Below are positions 16,671 to 24,398 of a DNA stretch of 64,000 bases, piece by piece (position 1 is the stretch's first letter; each line of letters begins with the position of its first letter). The position numbers and the translations under genes were made by a program. The stretch lies in the NCBI GenBank assembly GCA_965207535.1, contig CBDBMR010000004.1, positions 175,978 to 239,977 on the forward strand, in the 5' to 3' direction. The stretch is from JAJDXO01 sp965207535 (GTDB lineage Bacteria > Pseudomonadota > Alphaproteobacteria > Rhodospirillales > UBA2165). The notes below the pieces were generated by a model. That model did not search any database. It worked only from the letters and a program-made list of their open reading frames with translations, and was not told where the DNA came from.

Positions 16671-16699
16671 AAAAAAACCGCCCGAGGCCAAGGCTGGGC
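16671..16699 (-). terminator. Intrinsic terminator after the SYLF lipoprotein gene
   Basis: On the minus strand, 9 bp after the SYLF stop, GCCC-A-GCC-TT-GGC-CTC-GGGC forms a stem with one internal loop (16680-16699). GG and then seven T (16671-16677) follow. This is the clearest minus-strand intrinsic terminator in the first half of the window and separates the SYLF gene from glnS. Confidence 0.75.
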
Positions 16700-16708
16700 T
16701 GCCTGTTG

Positions 16709-17386
16709 CTACCCGCCGGCAATCACCTGACGCAGCCGGTCGGCCGCTGGATTTTGAACGGTGTGCTCAAGGAGAATCTGGGCCGGGGTCGGGTTGCCGC
16801 CGTAATAGGCCCGGTTGTAGTCGTTGCGGCGGATCATCGCCGAACCTTCCAGCGATGCGCCGGCGAAGAAGCCCGAATTGCTCGAGAAAGCGACGATATC
16901 GAAGTTGAGGTTGGTGGTGACCGCCCCTTCATAGCCGACGCCCCGTGATCCCGCCGCCGCGCTGATGTCAGCACCCAGCTTGCCCTGGTGCTTGACGATG
17001 GCCTCGATAGCCTTCTTCTTGCGGATGACCAAAATCACCCCAGCGGTCTGCGCCCCCGCCTGGATGCCGACGCTGCCGGCAGCAAGGGTGTAGAAGGCAG
17101 GGTATCCCCAACCGCCGTCGGCCTTGCGGCTCAGCACCACACCGGAGCCGCCTTCCGCGCCGATCAGGAAGCCACCTTTGATCAAGGCTGGGAAGACGGC
17201 CACTCCTTGCGCTTCGGCAAGCATCTTGTTGAAGCCGCGAATATCCGGGTTGCGCTTCATCGCCTGGACGGTGTCCTGTGCCGCGGCGATTAAATTGGCT
17301 GTTTTGGTCGCGTCGGTGACGTGGGCGCAACTGGCCAAAACGACGGCCGTGGCGGCCGCGCCGATAGTCCGAAACCATATTTTCAT
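16709..17386 (-). CDS. Lipid-binding SYLF (YSC84/DUF500) lipoprotein
   Basis: The 225-residue protein has a signal peptide ending in the lipobox L-A-S-C20, so it is probably an outer- or inner-membrane lipoprotein. The rest is a SYLF/Ysc84 domain: A-V-F-P-A-L-I-K-G-G-F-L-I-G-A-E-G-G-S-G-V near 70-90, W-G-Y-P-A-F-Y-T-L near 100, and G-x-x-G-A-x-T-N-L-N near 175. SYLF domains bind lipids, and bacterial members are secreted proteins of unclear role. It follows the ABC permease by 20 bp on the same strand, so it may be the last gene of that unit. Confidence 0.88.
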   Translation of the reverse strand: MKIWFRTIGAAATAVVLASCAHVTDATKTANLIAAAQDTVQAMKRNPDIRGFNKMLAEAQGVAVFPALIKGGFLIGAEGGSGVVLSRKADGGWGYPAFYTLAAGSVGIQAGAQTAGVILVIRKKKAIEAIVKHQGKLGADISAAAGSRGVGYEGAVTTNLNFDIVAFSSNSGFFAGASLEGSAMIRRNDYNRAYYGGNPTPAQILLEHTVQNPAADRLRQVIAGG

Positions 17387-17406
17387 CTTGTTATTCCCAA
17401 TGCAGT

Positions 17407-18213
17407 TTATTCACCTTGCTGTAGCAGCAATCCCCGTTTTCGGGCAACGCCGAACAGGTAGAGGAACACGCCGGTACAGAGTATCAGATAGAGCACGTTG
17501 AGGCCCACCGCGCCGGCAAACAAGTCCCATCGAAAAACATTGTCGAACAGCACCGCCCGCATACCCTCGAATACATAGGATGACGGCAGCGACCATGCGA
17601 CCGGTTCCAGCCAGTCGGGCAGTACTTCGATCGGGTAATAGATGCCCGAGATCGGCGCTACCAGGAAAATTCCGAGCCAAGCGAGGCTCTCGGCGCCGAG
17701 GCCAAGGCGCAGGACCAGGGCGGAGACCAATATCCCGACCGCCCAGCCCATCACCATCAGATTGACGAAGAACGCCACCAGCGACAGGCCGAGATCGAAA
17801 ATCCATACGTCGAAGAACGGCAGCGCGAGCAGGGCGGCGGGGGTGACGCTGATGATGGTGCGGAGAAAGCTCATGACCATCAGCGCGCCGACCATCTCCA
17901 GGGGCCGGAGCGGGCTGATAAACAACTGGCCCAGGTTCCGCGACCACATCTCCTCCAGGAACATCAACGACAGGCCGAGGTTTGAGCGGAACAGCACGTC
18001 CCACAGCAGGACGGCGCTGATCAGAACGCCGGCGGCCTGCGCCACCCAAGATGAGTGGGTGAGAAAGAAGCTGGTGATGAAGCCCCAAAGCAACAGCTGG
18101 AATGTGGGCCAATAGGCGAGCTCCAATATGCGCGGCCATGAGGAGCGCAGCAAATACCAATTCCGCAACATCATGCCCCAAAGGCGCTGCGGATCGAGCA
18201 GCACAGGCATCAC
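17407..18213 (-). CDS. ABC-2 type transporter permease
   Basis: The 268-residue membrane protein has six hydrophobic segments and the ABC-2 layout, including W-R-N-L-G-Q-L-F-like coupling sequence near 90 (here S-R-N-L-G-Q-L-F) and the conserved P-I-S-G-I-Y-Y-P-I-E-V-L-P-x-W motif near 190-205. With the upstream ATPase, whose stop overlaps its start by 4 bp, it should form an exporter. Substrate unknown; relatives export drugs, polysaccharides or lipids. Confidence 0.88.
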   Translation of the reverse strand: MMPVLLDPQRLWGMMLRNWYLLRSSWPRILELAYWPTFQLLLWGFITSFFLTHSSWVAQAAGVLISAVLLWDVLFRSNLGLSLMFLEEMWSRNLGQLFISPLRPLEMVGALMVMSFLRTIISVTPAALLALPFFDVWIFDLGLSLVAFFVNLMVMGWAVGILVSALVLRLGLGAESLAWLGIFLVAPISGIYYPIEVLPDWLEPVAWSLPSSYVFEGMRAVLFDNVFRWDLFAGAVGLNVLYLILCTGVFLYLFGVARKRGLLLQQGE

Positions 18214-18980
18214 CGGGCTGCCTCCGTCCGATTGCGCGATCGGACAATTTCCAGAAACACCTCTTCCAGATTCTGCCGCCCGTAACGTGCCGACAGTTCC
18301 TCCGGCGCGCCTCTGTCGGCAATGCGGCCCTCCTTCATGATCAGCACGTCATCGCAGAGCCGTTCGACCTCGGCCATATTGTGAGAAGCGAGCACGATTG
18401 TGGCACCGGTGCGGCGGCGGTAATCGTCCAGATATCCCCGCACCCAGTCGGCGGTGTCCGGGTCCAGAGACGCGGTCGGCTCATCCAGCAACAGCAAATC
18501 CGGCTGGTTTATCAGCGCCTTGGCGAGTGCCGCCCGGGTCTTTTGACCGGCAGACGCCTTGCCGAGCGGCCGCTTTAGAAACGCCGCAAGCTCCAGGTCC
18601 CGCGCAAGTTCGCGGACCCGGTCCCGGGGTTTGGAGACGCCATAGAGATTGGCGTAGACCAGCAGGTTCTCGTAGACGCTTAGCCGCTGCGGCATGTCCA
18701 CGTAGGGAGAGGAGAAATTCATCCGTGGAAGCGCCGTGTGCCGATTGGCGAGCATGTCCGTACCGAGCACATTAATGGTCCCGCCGGTCGGGACCAGCAG
18801 CCCCAGCAGCATGGCGATGGTGGTTGTCTTGCCTGCGCCGTTGCCGCCGAGCAGCGCGGTGACGCTGCCCAACTGGACATCGAAGCTGATACCGCCGACG
18901 GCAGTCACGTTCTCGAAGCGCTTTTCGAGGTCCCGGGCGGTGATGGCGATGCCGTCCGGTCGATGGGAACCATCGGTCAT
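18210..18980 (-). CDS. ABC transporter ATP-binding protein
   Basis: The 256-residue ATPase has Walker A G-G-N-G-A-G-K-T-T near 47, a signature helix read as K-A-S-A-G-Q-K-T-R (in place of the usual L-S-G-G-Q), Walker B L-L-L-L-D-E-P-T-A-S-L-D and a switch His in L-A-S-H-N. The A-S-A-G-Q-K variant signature is typical of some ABC-2 exporters. ATG at 18980 is chosen because the preceding 50-codon ORF ends in an ATGA overlap with it; the frame is open further upstream but that part is a shadow of the small ORF. It partners the permease at 17407-18213. Confidence 0.92.
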   Translation of the reverse strand: MTDGSHRPDGIAITARDLEKRFENVTAVGGISFDVQLGSVTALLGGNGAGKTTTIAMLLGLLVPTGGTINVLGTDMLANRHTALPRMNFSSPYVDMPQRLSVYENLLVYANLYGVSKPRDRVRELARDLELAAFLKRPLGKASAGQKTRAALAKALINQPDLLLLDEPTASLDPDTADWVRGYLDDYRRRTGATIVLASHNMAEVERLCDDVLIMKEGRIADRGAPEELSARYGRQNLEEVFLEIVRSRNRTEAAR

Positions 18981-19129
18981 GGGTCGGTGAATTCCTTGCC
19001 CGGGCGCCGGCGCACCATGTTGGACAGGCCGGCCCTCGAATGGGTGATGCGCTCCATGTGGTTCCGCAGCCGGCTCACCGGCGTGCGCCATTCCGTGACG
19101 TTCGATACGGGGGTTGCTTCGTCGGCCAT
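18977..19129 (-). CDS. Small hypothetical protein (50 aa) heading the ABC operon
   Basis: An ATG at 19129 opens a 50-codon frame that ends in TGA overlapping the ATPase ATG (ATGA). The peptide begins M-A-D-E-A-T-P-V-S-N and is basic and soluble, with an R-L-R-N-H-M-E-R-I-T-H helix-like middle and an R-R-R-P-G-K tail. About 85 percent of its third codon positions are G or C, as expected of a real gene here. The ribosome site is weak (TTGGA). I do not recognise a family. The exact coupling and codon bias argue that it is translated, perhaps as a small partner or regulator of the exporter. Confidence 0.55.
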   Translation of the reverse strand: MADEATPVSNVTEWRTPVSRLRNHMERITHSRAGLSNMVRRRPGKEFTDP

Positions 19130-19153
19130 CGCCAGTCCAAGCAAAAGCGTCCC

Positions 19154-19256
19154 AAAATCGGGGCAAGAATCGGGGCCAAAATCAGGGCAAGTGAATACTC
19201 TCTAGCTGGGAACCTTTAACCAATCATAAACCCCCGGCATACCCCCCCCGGGGGGG
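19154..19256. repeat. Short degenerate repeats and a C8G7 palindrome between lysR and the ABC unit
   Basis: AAAATCGGGGCAAG (19154-19167) recurs as AAAATCAGGGCAAG (19178-19191) with a shorter copy between them. At 19242-19256 eight C are followed by seven G. On the minus strand CCCCC / GGGGG pairing followed by TTTATG could be a poor terminator for the LysR gene. The homopolymers could also hide sequencing error. Confidence 0.45.
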
Positions 19257-19287
19257 CTTCGAGCGAAATGCCGATCCCGCCGGCCGC

Positions 19288-20196
19288 TCAATTCCATACC
19301 GTGTGGATCTTCTCCCACAGCCAGTCGATGAGCGGATCGTTGGCGGTTCGTTGATGGCGGATCGCCGAGGTTTCGTTGGACGGCAGCTCGAACGGCGAGG
19401 CATACAGCTTGAGGCCGAGGAACTCCTTATAGAGCTCGGCCGGTCCCCGGGTGATCGTGGCGATCAGATCGGTCGTCGAGACGGCGAAAAGAGCGCTCGA
19501 GAAATGAGGGACCACCATGACCGTCCGACGCGTCATGCCCTCTCGCGCCAACTGCTCGTCGATCTGCTGATCGATGCCGGCAAGATTGGCGAACCGGACG
19601 TGGCCGAGGCGGCAGAACTGTTCGGGGGTCGGTTTGCGCTTGATCACCGGATGGCCGGCGCGGACGGCGACGACGCAATGGTCACGCACCAGAAGCGACT
19701 TCCGGCAGGTGCCGGGCACCGCGCCGAAGGGACCGATGGCGATGTCCAACTCGCCATCCTCGACCATGGCCAGCGCCGCTTCGGCTTCGGTATGCCGGAA
19801 ATCGGTGGTCAATCCCGGCGCTTCGTCCAGGAGGAGCTCCACCAGCCGGGTGGCGAAATATCCGATGCCGTAGTCGAGCATGCCGATCCGCACCGTACGG
19901 CCGGCGGCCGCCGGATCGAAGGCAACGCCGCCGCCGATCAGCCCCTGAATGCGCCCGAGGATATCGCCGACCGGACCCGACAGCTCATGGGCCAGTGGCG
20001 TGGGCACCATGCGTGCCTTGACCCGGGTAAACAGCTTGTCATCGAACAGCTCCCTAAGGCGCTTCAGGGCATGGCTTACGGCCGGCTGGGTGAGGCCCAA
20101 GGTCTCGGCGGCCTTGGTCACTTGGCCAAAATCGTAGATCGCCTTGAACACAGTCAAGAGATTGAGGTCGACGGTACGTAAATTAATTTCATTCAT
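19288..20196 (-). CDS. LysR family transcriptional regulator
   Basis: The 302-residue protein has an N-terminal winged helix-turn-helix (V-T-K-A-A-E-T-L-G-L-T-Q-P-A-V-S-H-A-L-K near 27-46) and a LysR substrate-binding domain from about 95. The opening D-L-N-L-L-T-V-F-K-A-I-Y-D is typical of the NodD/SyrM-like branch. It is divergent from the TauD-like dioxygenase with 80 bp between start codons, the standard layout for a LysR activator and its target. It probably controls that gene in response to an unknown small molecule. Confidence 0.92.
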   Translation of the reverse strand: MNEINLRTVDLNLLTVFKAIYDFGQVTKAAETLGLTQPAVSHALKRLRELFDDKLFTRVKARMVPTPLAHELSGPVGDILGRIQGLIGGGVAFDPAAAGRTVRIGMLDYGIGYFATRLVELLLDEAPGLTTDFRHTEAEAALAMVEDGELDIAIGPFGAVPGTCRKSLLVRDHCVVAVRAGHPVIKRKPTPEQFCRLGHVRFANLAGIDQQIDEQLAREGMTRRTVMVVPHFSSALFAVSTTDLIATITRGPAELYKEFLGLKLYASPFELPSNETSAIRHQRTANDPLIDWLWEKIHTVWN

Positions 20197-20219
20197 AGGA
20201 AAGAATTATAAAAATGAAT
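20191..20219. promoter_or_regulatory. Candidate LysR operator between lysR and the dioxygenase gene
   Basis: ATTCAT (20191-20196) and ATGAAT (20214-20219) form an inverted repeat with 17 bp between, in an AT-rich island of a GC-rich region. The left arm overlaps the LysR start codon. LysR sites usually contain T-N11-A dyads, and this spacing is somewhat longer, so the assignment is tentative. Confidence 0.35.
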
Positions 20220-20276
20220 TGGATTAATGCAATCCGTCTGCCGTAAGTTTGTGTGAGGAAGTACGGGAGGACTCCC

Positions 20277-21260
20277 ATGGACAAACTGGTTGAGCGAGAC
20301 ACGTCGAGCCCGATCACGGTGACGAAGACCGGGGTCAATCTCAGCGCGGAGATCAGCGATATTGATCTCACCCAGCCGATGGACGATGCGACCTTCGAGG
20401 CCGTCAATGCGGCGCTCGTGGAGCACGAGGTGATCGTCTTCCGGGACCAGGAAATTTCATCCGAGAACCTGATCGACTTCGGGCGCCGCTTCGGCGAGTT
20501 GACGGTTCATCCGTTTTCGCCCAACGACGGCGATCGGCCTTATCTGATTCTCTTTAAGAACGACGAAAACAATCCGCCCTTCGGCACCGACTGTTGGCAC
20601 TCGGACGAAACCTTCCGCGAGTGCCCGCCCATGGCCACGGTCCTTTGCGCCAAGGATGTGCCCGAGGTCGGCGGCGATACGATGTATGCCAGCATGAGCG
20701 CGGCATTCGAGGGCCTCTCCGACCGGATGCAGCAGTTCATCTCCGGACTGGAGGCGGTTCACGATTTCAAGGTGTTCAAGAAGCTGTTCGGTGAAACTGA
20801 GGAGGACCGGAAGAATCTGGTTGAATACGAGCTTCGCTATCCGCCGCAGGTCCAGCCGGTGGTCCGGGTTCACCCGGTTTCCGGCAAGAAGGTTTTATGG
20901 GTCAACCCCCAGTTCACGATTGCCATCAAGGGAATGGACGAGCGCGAAAGCCAGTCCCTGCTCGATACGCTGTTCCACCAGGCGCTGATTCCGGAATATC
21001 AGTACCGTCACAAATGGCGGAACCACACCATCGTCATGTGGGACAATCGCTCGGTCCAGCACTATGCGGTGCATGACTACTACCCCAGCCGCCGGTTCAT
21101 GGAGCGGGTGACCATCGAGGGCGACAAGCCGTTCGGCGTTCCCGCCGCGGATCCGGACAGCCTCCGCAAGTTTAAGTTCCACGCCAAGACCGGCTCGGAC
21201 GCCCACGGCGGCCACACGGCGCCGAAGCGGCAGTTTCAGCGGGAAATCGACGCCGGATAG
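20277..21260 (+). CDS. TauD/TfdA family dioxygenase
   Basis: The 327-residue protein belongs to the Fe(II)/2-oxoglutarate dioxygenases that include taurine and 2,4-D dioxygenases. The iron ligands are visible as H-S-D in C-W-H-S-D-E-T-F near residue 110 and a distal His in H-Y-A-V-H-D-Y near 262; the 2-oxoglutarate Arg would be in R-R-F-M-E-R-V-T near 273. ATG at 20277 follows GGGAGGACTCCC. The divergent LysR gene likely regulates it. Its substrate cannot be told; sulfonates or phenoxy acids are family possibilities. The stop codon lies in a 12-bp tandem repeat. Confidence 0.9.
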   Translation: MDKLVERDTSSPITVTKTGVNLSAEISDIDLTQPMDDATFEAVNAALVEHEVIVFRDQEISSENLIDFGRRFGELTVHPFSPNDGDRPYLILFKNDENNPPFGTDCWHSDETFRECPPMATVLCAKDVPEVGGDTMYASMSAAFEGLSDRMQQFISGLEAVHDFKVFKKLFGETEEDRKNLVEYELRYPPQVQPVVRVHPVSGKKVLWVNPQFTIAIKGMDERESQSLLDTLFHQALIPEYQYRHKWRNHTIVMWDNRSVQHYAVHDYYPSRRFMERVTIEGDKPFGVPAADPDSLRKFKFHAKTGSDAHGGHTAPKRQFQREIDAG

Positions 21261-21303
21261 GCCAAAGGATAGGCCAAAGGATAGGCCAGAGGGTAGGTCA
21301 GGG
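21256..21303 (+). repeat. 12-bp tandem repeat across the dioxygenase stop codon (about 4 copies)
   Basis: GATAGGCCAAAG occurs at 21256-21267 and 21268-21279, followed by GATAGGCCAGAG and a diverged GGTAGGTCAGGG. The first copy contains the TAG stop (21258-21260). Because the period is four codons, every copy puts another in-frame TAG behind the first, giving four stops in succession. Confidence 0.9.
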
Positions 21304-21414
21304 CTTTTCGCGTCGCGCGAGCTGCCTTCCCGGTGCGAGCCTCTCCCGCTCTGTCGACCCGACAACGCCGCGCAGACCATGACACTGGTGAGAAATGCGG
21401 GCTAGGATGCCGGC

Positions 21415-22161
21415 ATGTCAACCGAACCGGAAACCCATGCTGGCCCTCCCTTTCGCGTGCCTGCGGACACGCGGATCTATGCCATCGGTGACATTCACGG
21501 CCGGATCGACCTGCTGGGCGAGCTGCACGACCGAATTCTAAATGACAGTAGGGGATATACCGGCCGTCGGGTGATCGTGTATTTGGGCGATTACATCGAT
21601 CGCGGCCCGCACTCACCGGCGGTTCTGGACGCGGTGCGCCGGAAACCACTGAATGGTTTCGAGCATGTTTGCCTCAAGGGCAATCACGAGGATCATCTGT
21701 TGAAGTTCCTCGTCGATCCCGGTGACGAAATCGGCATTTGGCTCCGCAACGGCGGCGGTGAGACCCTGGCGTCGTACGGCGTCGATGCCGGATCCGACCG
21801 GCCGGTGGAGTTTATCCGGGACGATCTCGCCCGCGCCCTGCCACCGGAGCACCTGTCATTCATGCGGACGCTGCCCATCTATCATGACGAGGGCGGCTAC
21901 CGGTTCGTTCACGCCGGGCTCAGACCGGGCGTGCCGTTAAGCGAACAGTCGGACCACGACATGATCTGGATTCGGGATGAGTTCCTGGACCATCCCGAGC
22001 CGTTCGAAAAGCGGGTGGTTCACGGCCACACGATCCGCCTCGCGCCGGAGGTGTCGGCCGTACGGATCGGGATTGATACGGGGGCCTATATGACGGGCGT
22101 GCTGACCTCGGTGGTCCTCGAGGGCGCCGATATACGGTTCCTGGCCACTGCCGCCTCCTGA
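21415..22161 (+). CDS. PPP-family metallophosphoesterase (serine/threonine phosphatase-like)
   Basis: The 248-residue protein carries all the calcineurin-like motifs: G-D-I-H-G near 24-28, G-D-Y-I-D-R-G near 59-65, G-N-H-E near 88, a His in F-V-H-A-G near 165 and G-H-T near 206. These bind two metal ions. Such short bacterial PPP enzymes (PrpA/ApaH-like) dephosphorylate proteins or hydrolyse dinucleotides. No partner gene is adjacent. It is followed by the long mraZ leader region. An AGGATG sequence 5 bp before the ATG serves as ribosome site. Confidence 0.88.
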   Translation: MSTEPETHAGPPFRVPADTRIYAIGDIHGRIDLLGELHDRILNDSRGYTGRRVIVYLGDYIDRGPHSPAVLDAVRRKPLNGFEHVCLKGNHEDHLLKFLVDPGDEIGIWLRNGGGETLASYGVDAGSDRPVEFIRDDLARALPPEHLSFMRTLPIYHDEGGYRFVHAGLRPGVPLSEQSDHDMIWIRDEFLDHPEPFEKRVVHGHTIRLAPEVSAVRIGIDTGAYMTGVLTSVVLEGADIRFLATAAS

Positions 22162-22502
22162 AGACAGGGGGTTTGGCCCGAGAACGACCCCACTCGGCGT
22201 TGTCCCGACATCACGCCGGCCACGGGGCAACCGGGCTGGGAGCCGTCCTTCGCGCTTAGGGGCGGCCCAAACAAAAGCATCGCTTATTTCGATAGTGTTA
22301 TCAGATACTTAGCCGTTGGCGTGCGGCCAAATGTGGCGGCCCGCCACAAAATTGTCAAACTCTGAACATTAACGGAACACACTTTCGCCAATTTCAAATG
22401 GTGAATCGAGGTGTCCGACGGCGCCGGCCCGTGACTGGAACCCGCCGAATCGCGGGATTTTGGTTTCTCGCCCTTCCATCGGCCGCGGAAAGGCTTTGTT
22501 AA

Positions 22503-22566
22503 CCCATCCGGGACCAATGTGACCCATTGACGCCCATAAAATCCCATGATATCCCAAAATGTCCCA
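22503..22566 (+). promoter_or_regulatory. MraZ operator array: 10-bp-spaced CCCA/TGGG boxes
   Basis: CCCA occurs at 22503, 22523, 22533, 22543, 22553 and 22563, each exactly on a 10-bp grid; the grid point 22513 has the degenerate ACCA. On the minus strand this is TGGG-N6 repeated. In E. coli, MraZ represses its own operon by binding three TGGGN repeats separated by 5 bp, the same period. Here six exact boxes and one near match are present 105-169 bp before mraZ, so autoregulation by MraZ is very likely and may use an extended protein ring or filament. Confidence 0.85.
22527..22555 (+). promoter_or_regulatory. Possible promoter of the dcw cluster
   Basis: TTGACG (22527-22532), a 17-bp spacer and TATCCC (22550-22555) lie within the MraZ box array. 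The -35 is good and the -10 poor. If used, MraZ would sit on the promoter itself and the leader to mraZ would be about 110 bases. Confidence 0.35.
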
Positions 22567-22671
22567 AATGGCGGAGGACCGCGGGGTTTGGGACATGGGT
22601 GAGGGTTTCGGGGATCGCGCAACCAGCCGGGTCAAGGGGGTGCGGTCTCCGGGCGGTAGTTATAGGCGGAG

Positions 22672-23136
22672 ATGGCTGTGTTTATCGGCCGGCACATCAA
22701 TAGGATCGACAAGAAGGGACGCATTTCCGTTCCGAAGCCGTTTCGCTCGGTGTTCAAGGACCAGAGCTTCAAGGGCATCTATGTCTATCCGTCTTTCAAA
22801 GCCGCGGCCTTGGAGGCCTGCGACGAAGCATTCATTAACCGGGTCGCGACCAGCCTCGACGATCTGGATTTGTTCTCCGACGAGCAGGACGACCTCGCCG
22901 CCACTATTCTCGAGAACACCCAGGCCCTGCCGTTCGACACCGAGGGGCGGGTCATCCTGCCGCGGGATTTCCTCGTTTACGCCGGTATCACCGCCGATGC
23001 CGCCTTCGTGGGCCGGGGCACCCGGTTCCAGATCTGGGAGCCCGGATCCTACGAAACCCATCGTGCACGTGCCGTCGACCGTGCCCGGTCCCGCGGCGCA
23101 ACCCTCAAACTCCGCCCCAAGGGAGACGACGACTAG
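22672..23136 (+). CDS. mraZ: Transcriptional regulator MraZ
   Basis: The 154-residue protein has two tandem SpoVT-AbrB-like domains with the MraZ signatures D-K-K-G-R-I-S-V-P near 15 and D-T-E-G-R-V-I-L-P near 88. MraZ is the DNA-binding repressor of the division and cell-wall cluster it heads. ATG at 22672 is preceded by AGGCGGAG. Its stop overlaps the GTG start of rsmH by one base. The expected binding sites are seen upstream. Confidence 0.97.
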   Translation: MAVFIGRHINRIDKKGRISVPKPFRSVFKDQSFKGIYVYPSFKAAALEACDEAFINRVATSLDDLDLFSDEQDDLAATILENTQALPFDTEGRVILPRDFLVYAGITADAAFVGRGTRFQIWEPGSYETHRARAVDRARSRGATLKLRPKGDDD

Positions 23137-24098
23137 TGCCCGGACACGTCCCCGTCATGCTCAAGGAGGTCATCGACGCCCTAGCTCCTCGCAACGGCGG
23201 GGTGTACGTCGACGGCACGTTCGGCGAGGGGGGCTATTCCCAGGCCATACTCGATGCCGCCGCCACGACCGTTCTCGGCATCGACCGGGATCCCCGGGCC
23301 GTTACCATCGGCGCCGAACTGGGACGCCGCCATTCCGGCCGCTTGACCATGCTTCACGGCCGCTTCGGTGACATGGAATCCCTGATGAAGGAAGCCGGCG
23401 TCACCCAAGTCGACGGGGTGACCCTTGATCTTGGTGTTTCCTCGCCGCAGCTCGACGAGGCCGCACGCGGCTTCTCGTTCCGCGCCGACGGGCCGCTCGA
23501 TATGCGGATGGGCGGCGATGATGGAACGGCTACCGCCGCCGAATTCGTCAACGCCGCACCGGAAGCCGAACTCGCAGATGTCCTCCACCGCTACGGCGAG
23601 GAGCGGCAGGCCCGCCGGATTGCCCGCGCCATCGTCACCGCCCGGGCCGAACGCCCCATCCTGCGCACCGGCGAACTGGCTGAAATTGTCCGCGGCATCG
23701 TCAAGACCTCGGCTAAGGACCACGCAGTCGACCCCGCCACCCGGACTTTTCTCGCGCTGCGCATTCACGTCAACGACGAGTTGGGCGAGGTTCGCCGCGG
23801 CCTGGTCGCCGCGGAGCACGTCCTGGCGCCGGGGGGCCGCCTCGCCGTGGTGTCGTTCCACTCGCTCGAGGACCGCATTGTGAAACAGTTCCTGGCGGCA
23901 CGTTCCGGCCGTGCCGGCCGGGGATCCCGTCATTTGCCCGAGACCGGTTCCCCGGACCCGAGCTTCCAGTTGATCGCCCGCCGCGCCCTCAAACCCTCGG
24001 CGGCCGAAATCGAACGCAACCCGCGCAGCCGATCCGCCCGGCTGCGCGTCGCCGAACGCACCGCCGCGCCTTCGTGGCCTCGAATGGCGGCGGCCTAA
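23136..24098 (+). CDS. rsmH: 16S rRNA (cytosine(1402)-N4)-methyltransferase
   Basis: RsmH (MraW) methylates N4 of C1402 in the 30S decoding centre using S-adenosylmethionine. The 320-residue protein begins G-H-V-P-V-M-L-K-E-V, has the SAM loop V-D-G-T-F-G-E-G-G-Y-S near 25-34, the block L-D-L-G-V-S-S-P-Q-L-D near 97, and V-S-F-H-S-L-E-D-R-I-V-K near 240. The start is a GTG overlapping the mraZ stop. It is the second gene of the dcw operon in the usual order. Confidence 0.97.
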   Translation: MPGHVPVMLKEVIDALAPRNGGVYVDGTFGEGGYSQAILDAAATTVLGIDRDPRAVTIGAELGRRHSGRLTMLHGRFGDMESLMKEAGVTQVDGVTLDLGVSSPQLDEAARGFSFRADGPLDMRMGGDDGTATAAEFVNAAPEAELADVLHRYGEERQARRIARAIVTARAERPILRTGELAEIVRGIVKTSAKDHAVDPATRTFLALRIHVNDELGEVRRGLVAAEHVLAPGGRLAVVSFHSLEDRIVKQFLAARSGRAGRGSRHLPETGSPDPSFQLIARRALKPSAAEIERNPRSRSARLRVAERTAAPSWPRMAAA

Positions 24099-24107
24099 GG
24101 AGAACCC

Positions 24108-24398
24108 ATGCGCCAGACAACTCTGATCACACTTCTCTCCGTCGGCGTGATGACCGTCGCGCTGTTCTATCTCAAACACGAGGTGACGACCCTCGAAGAG
24201 GAGCTCGAGTTGCTGAACAAGACGATCGTCAGCGACCAGGAAGCCATTCACGTCCTTCGGGCGGAATGGAGCCACCTCAACGAAACCGGGCGCCTGAGGG
24301 AACTCGCCGAGAAATATCTTACGCTGGAGCCGGTCCGCCCGGCCCAGATTGCCAGCGTGCCCATCCCCGCCCTCGCCACCACCGAGGAGGTCCGATGA
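24108..24398 (+). CDS. ftsL: Cell division protein FtsL
   Basis: The 96-residue bitopic protein has one transmembrane helix at about 3-22 and a periplasmic coiled coil (about 25-60, E-E-E-L-E-L-L-N-K-T heptads), then a short tail. FtsL joins FtsQ and FtsB to bring FtsWI to the division site and activate them. It has little sequence conservation, but size, topology and position between rsmH and ftsI are decisive. AAGGAG precedes the ATG; its TGA overlaps the ftsI ATG. Confidence 0.9.
   Translation: MRQTTLITLLSVGVMTVALFYLKHEVTTLEEELELLNKTIVSDQEAIHVLRAEWSHLNETGRLRELAEKYLTLEPVRPAQIASVPIPALATTEEVR

Larger units (their letters stand above)
22162..22671. other. 510-bp leader region of the dcw cluster
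   Basis: The longest gap of the window, between the phosphatase gene and mraZ. Its GC content falls at 22270-22400 and 22495-22570. The second patch holds the CCCA box array described separately. I see no tRNA or small-RNA signature and no short ORF with a good ribosome site; the apparent frame running into mraZ from 22559 lacks codon bias. Confidence 0.5.

Noticed and set aside
15185..16948. 587-codon plus-strand open frame opposite glnS
   Set aside because: It is the antisense shadow of glnS with no recognisable domain or ribosome site.
19242..19256. C8G7 palindrome as a regulatory site
   Set aside because: A homopolymer pair of this kind is easily chance or sequencing error and no flanking motif supports a function.
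22559..23371. Plus-strand frame beginning in the MraZ box region
   Set aside because: Its product is Arg/Ser-rich, a typical shadow of mraZ and rsmH, with no ribosome site.
24074..24394. Apparent N-terminal extension fusing ftsL-region sequence to FtsI
   Set aside because: The extension is the out-of-frame reading of ftsL; the true ftsI start overlaps the ftsL stop and gives a normal FtsI length.
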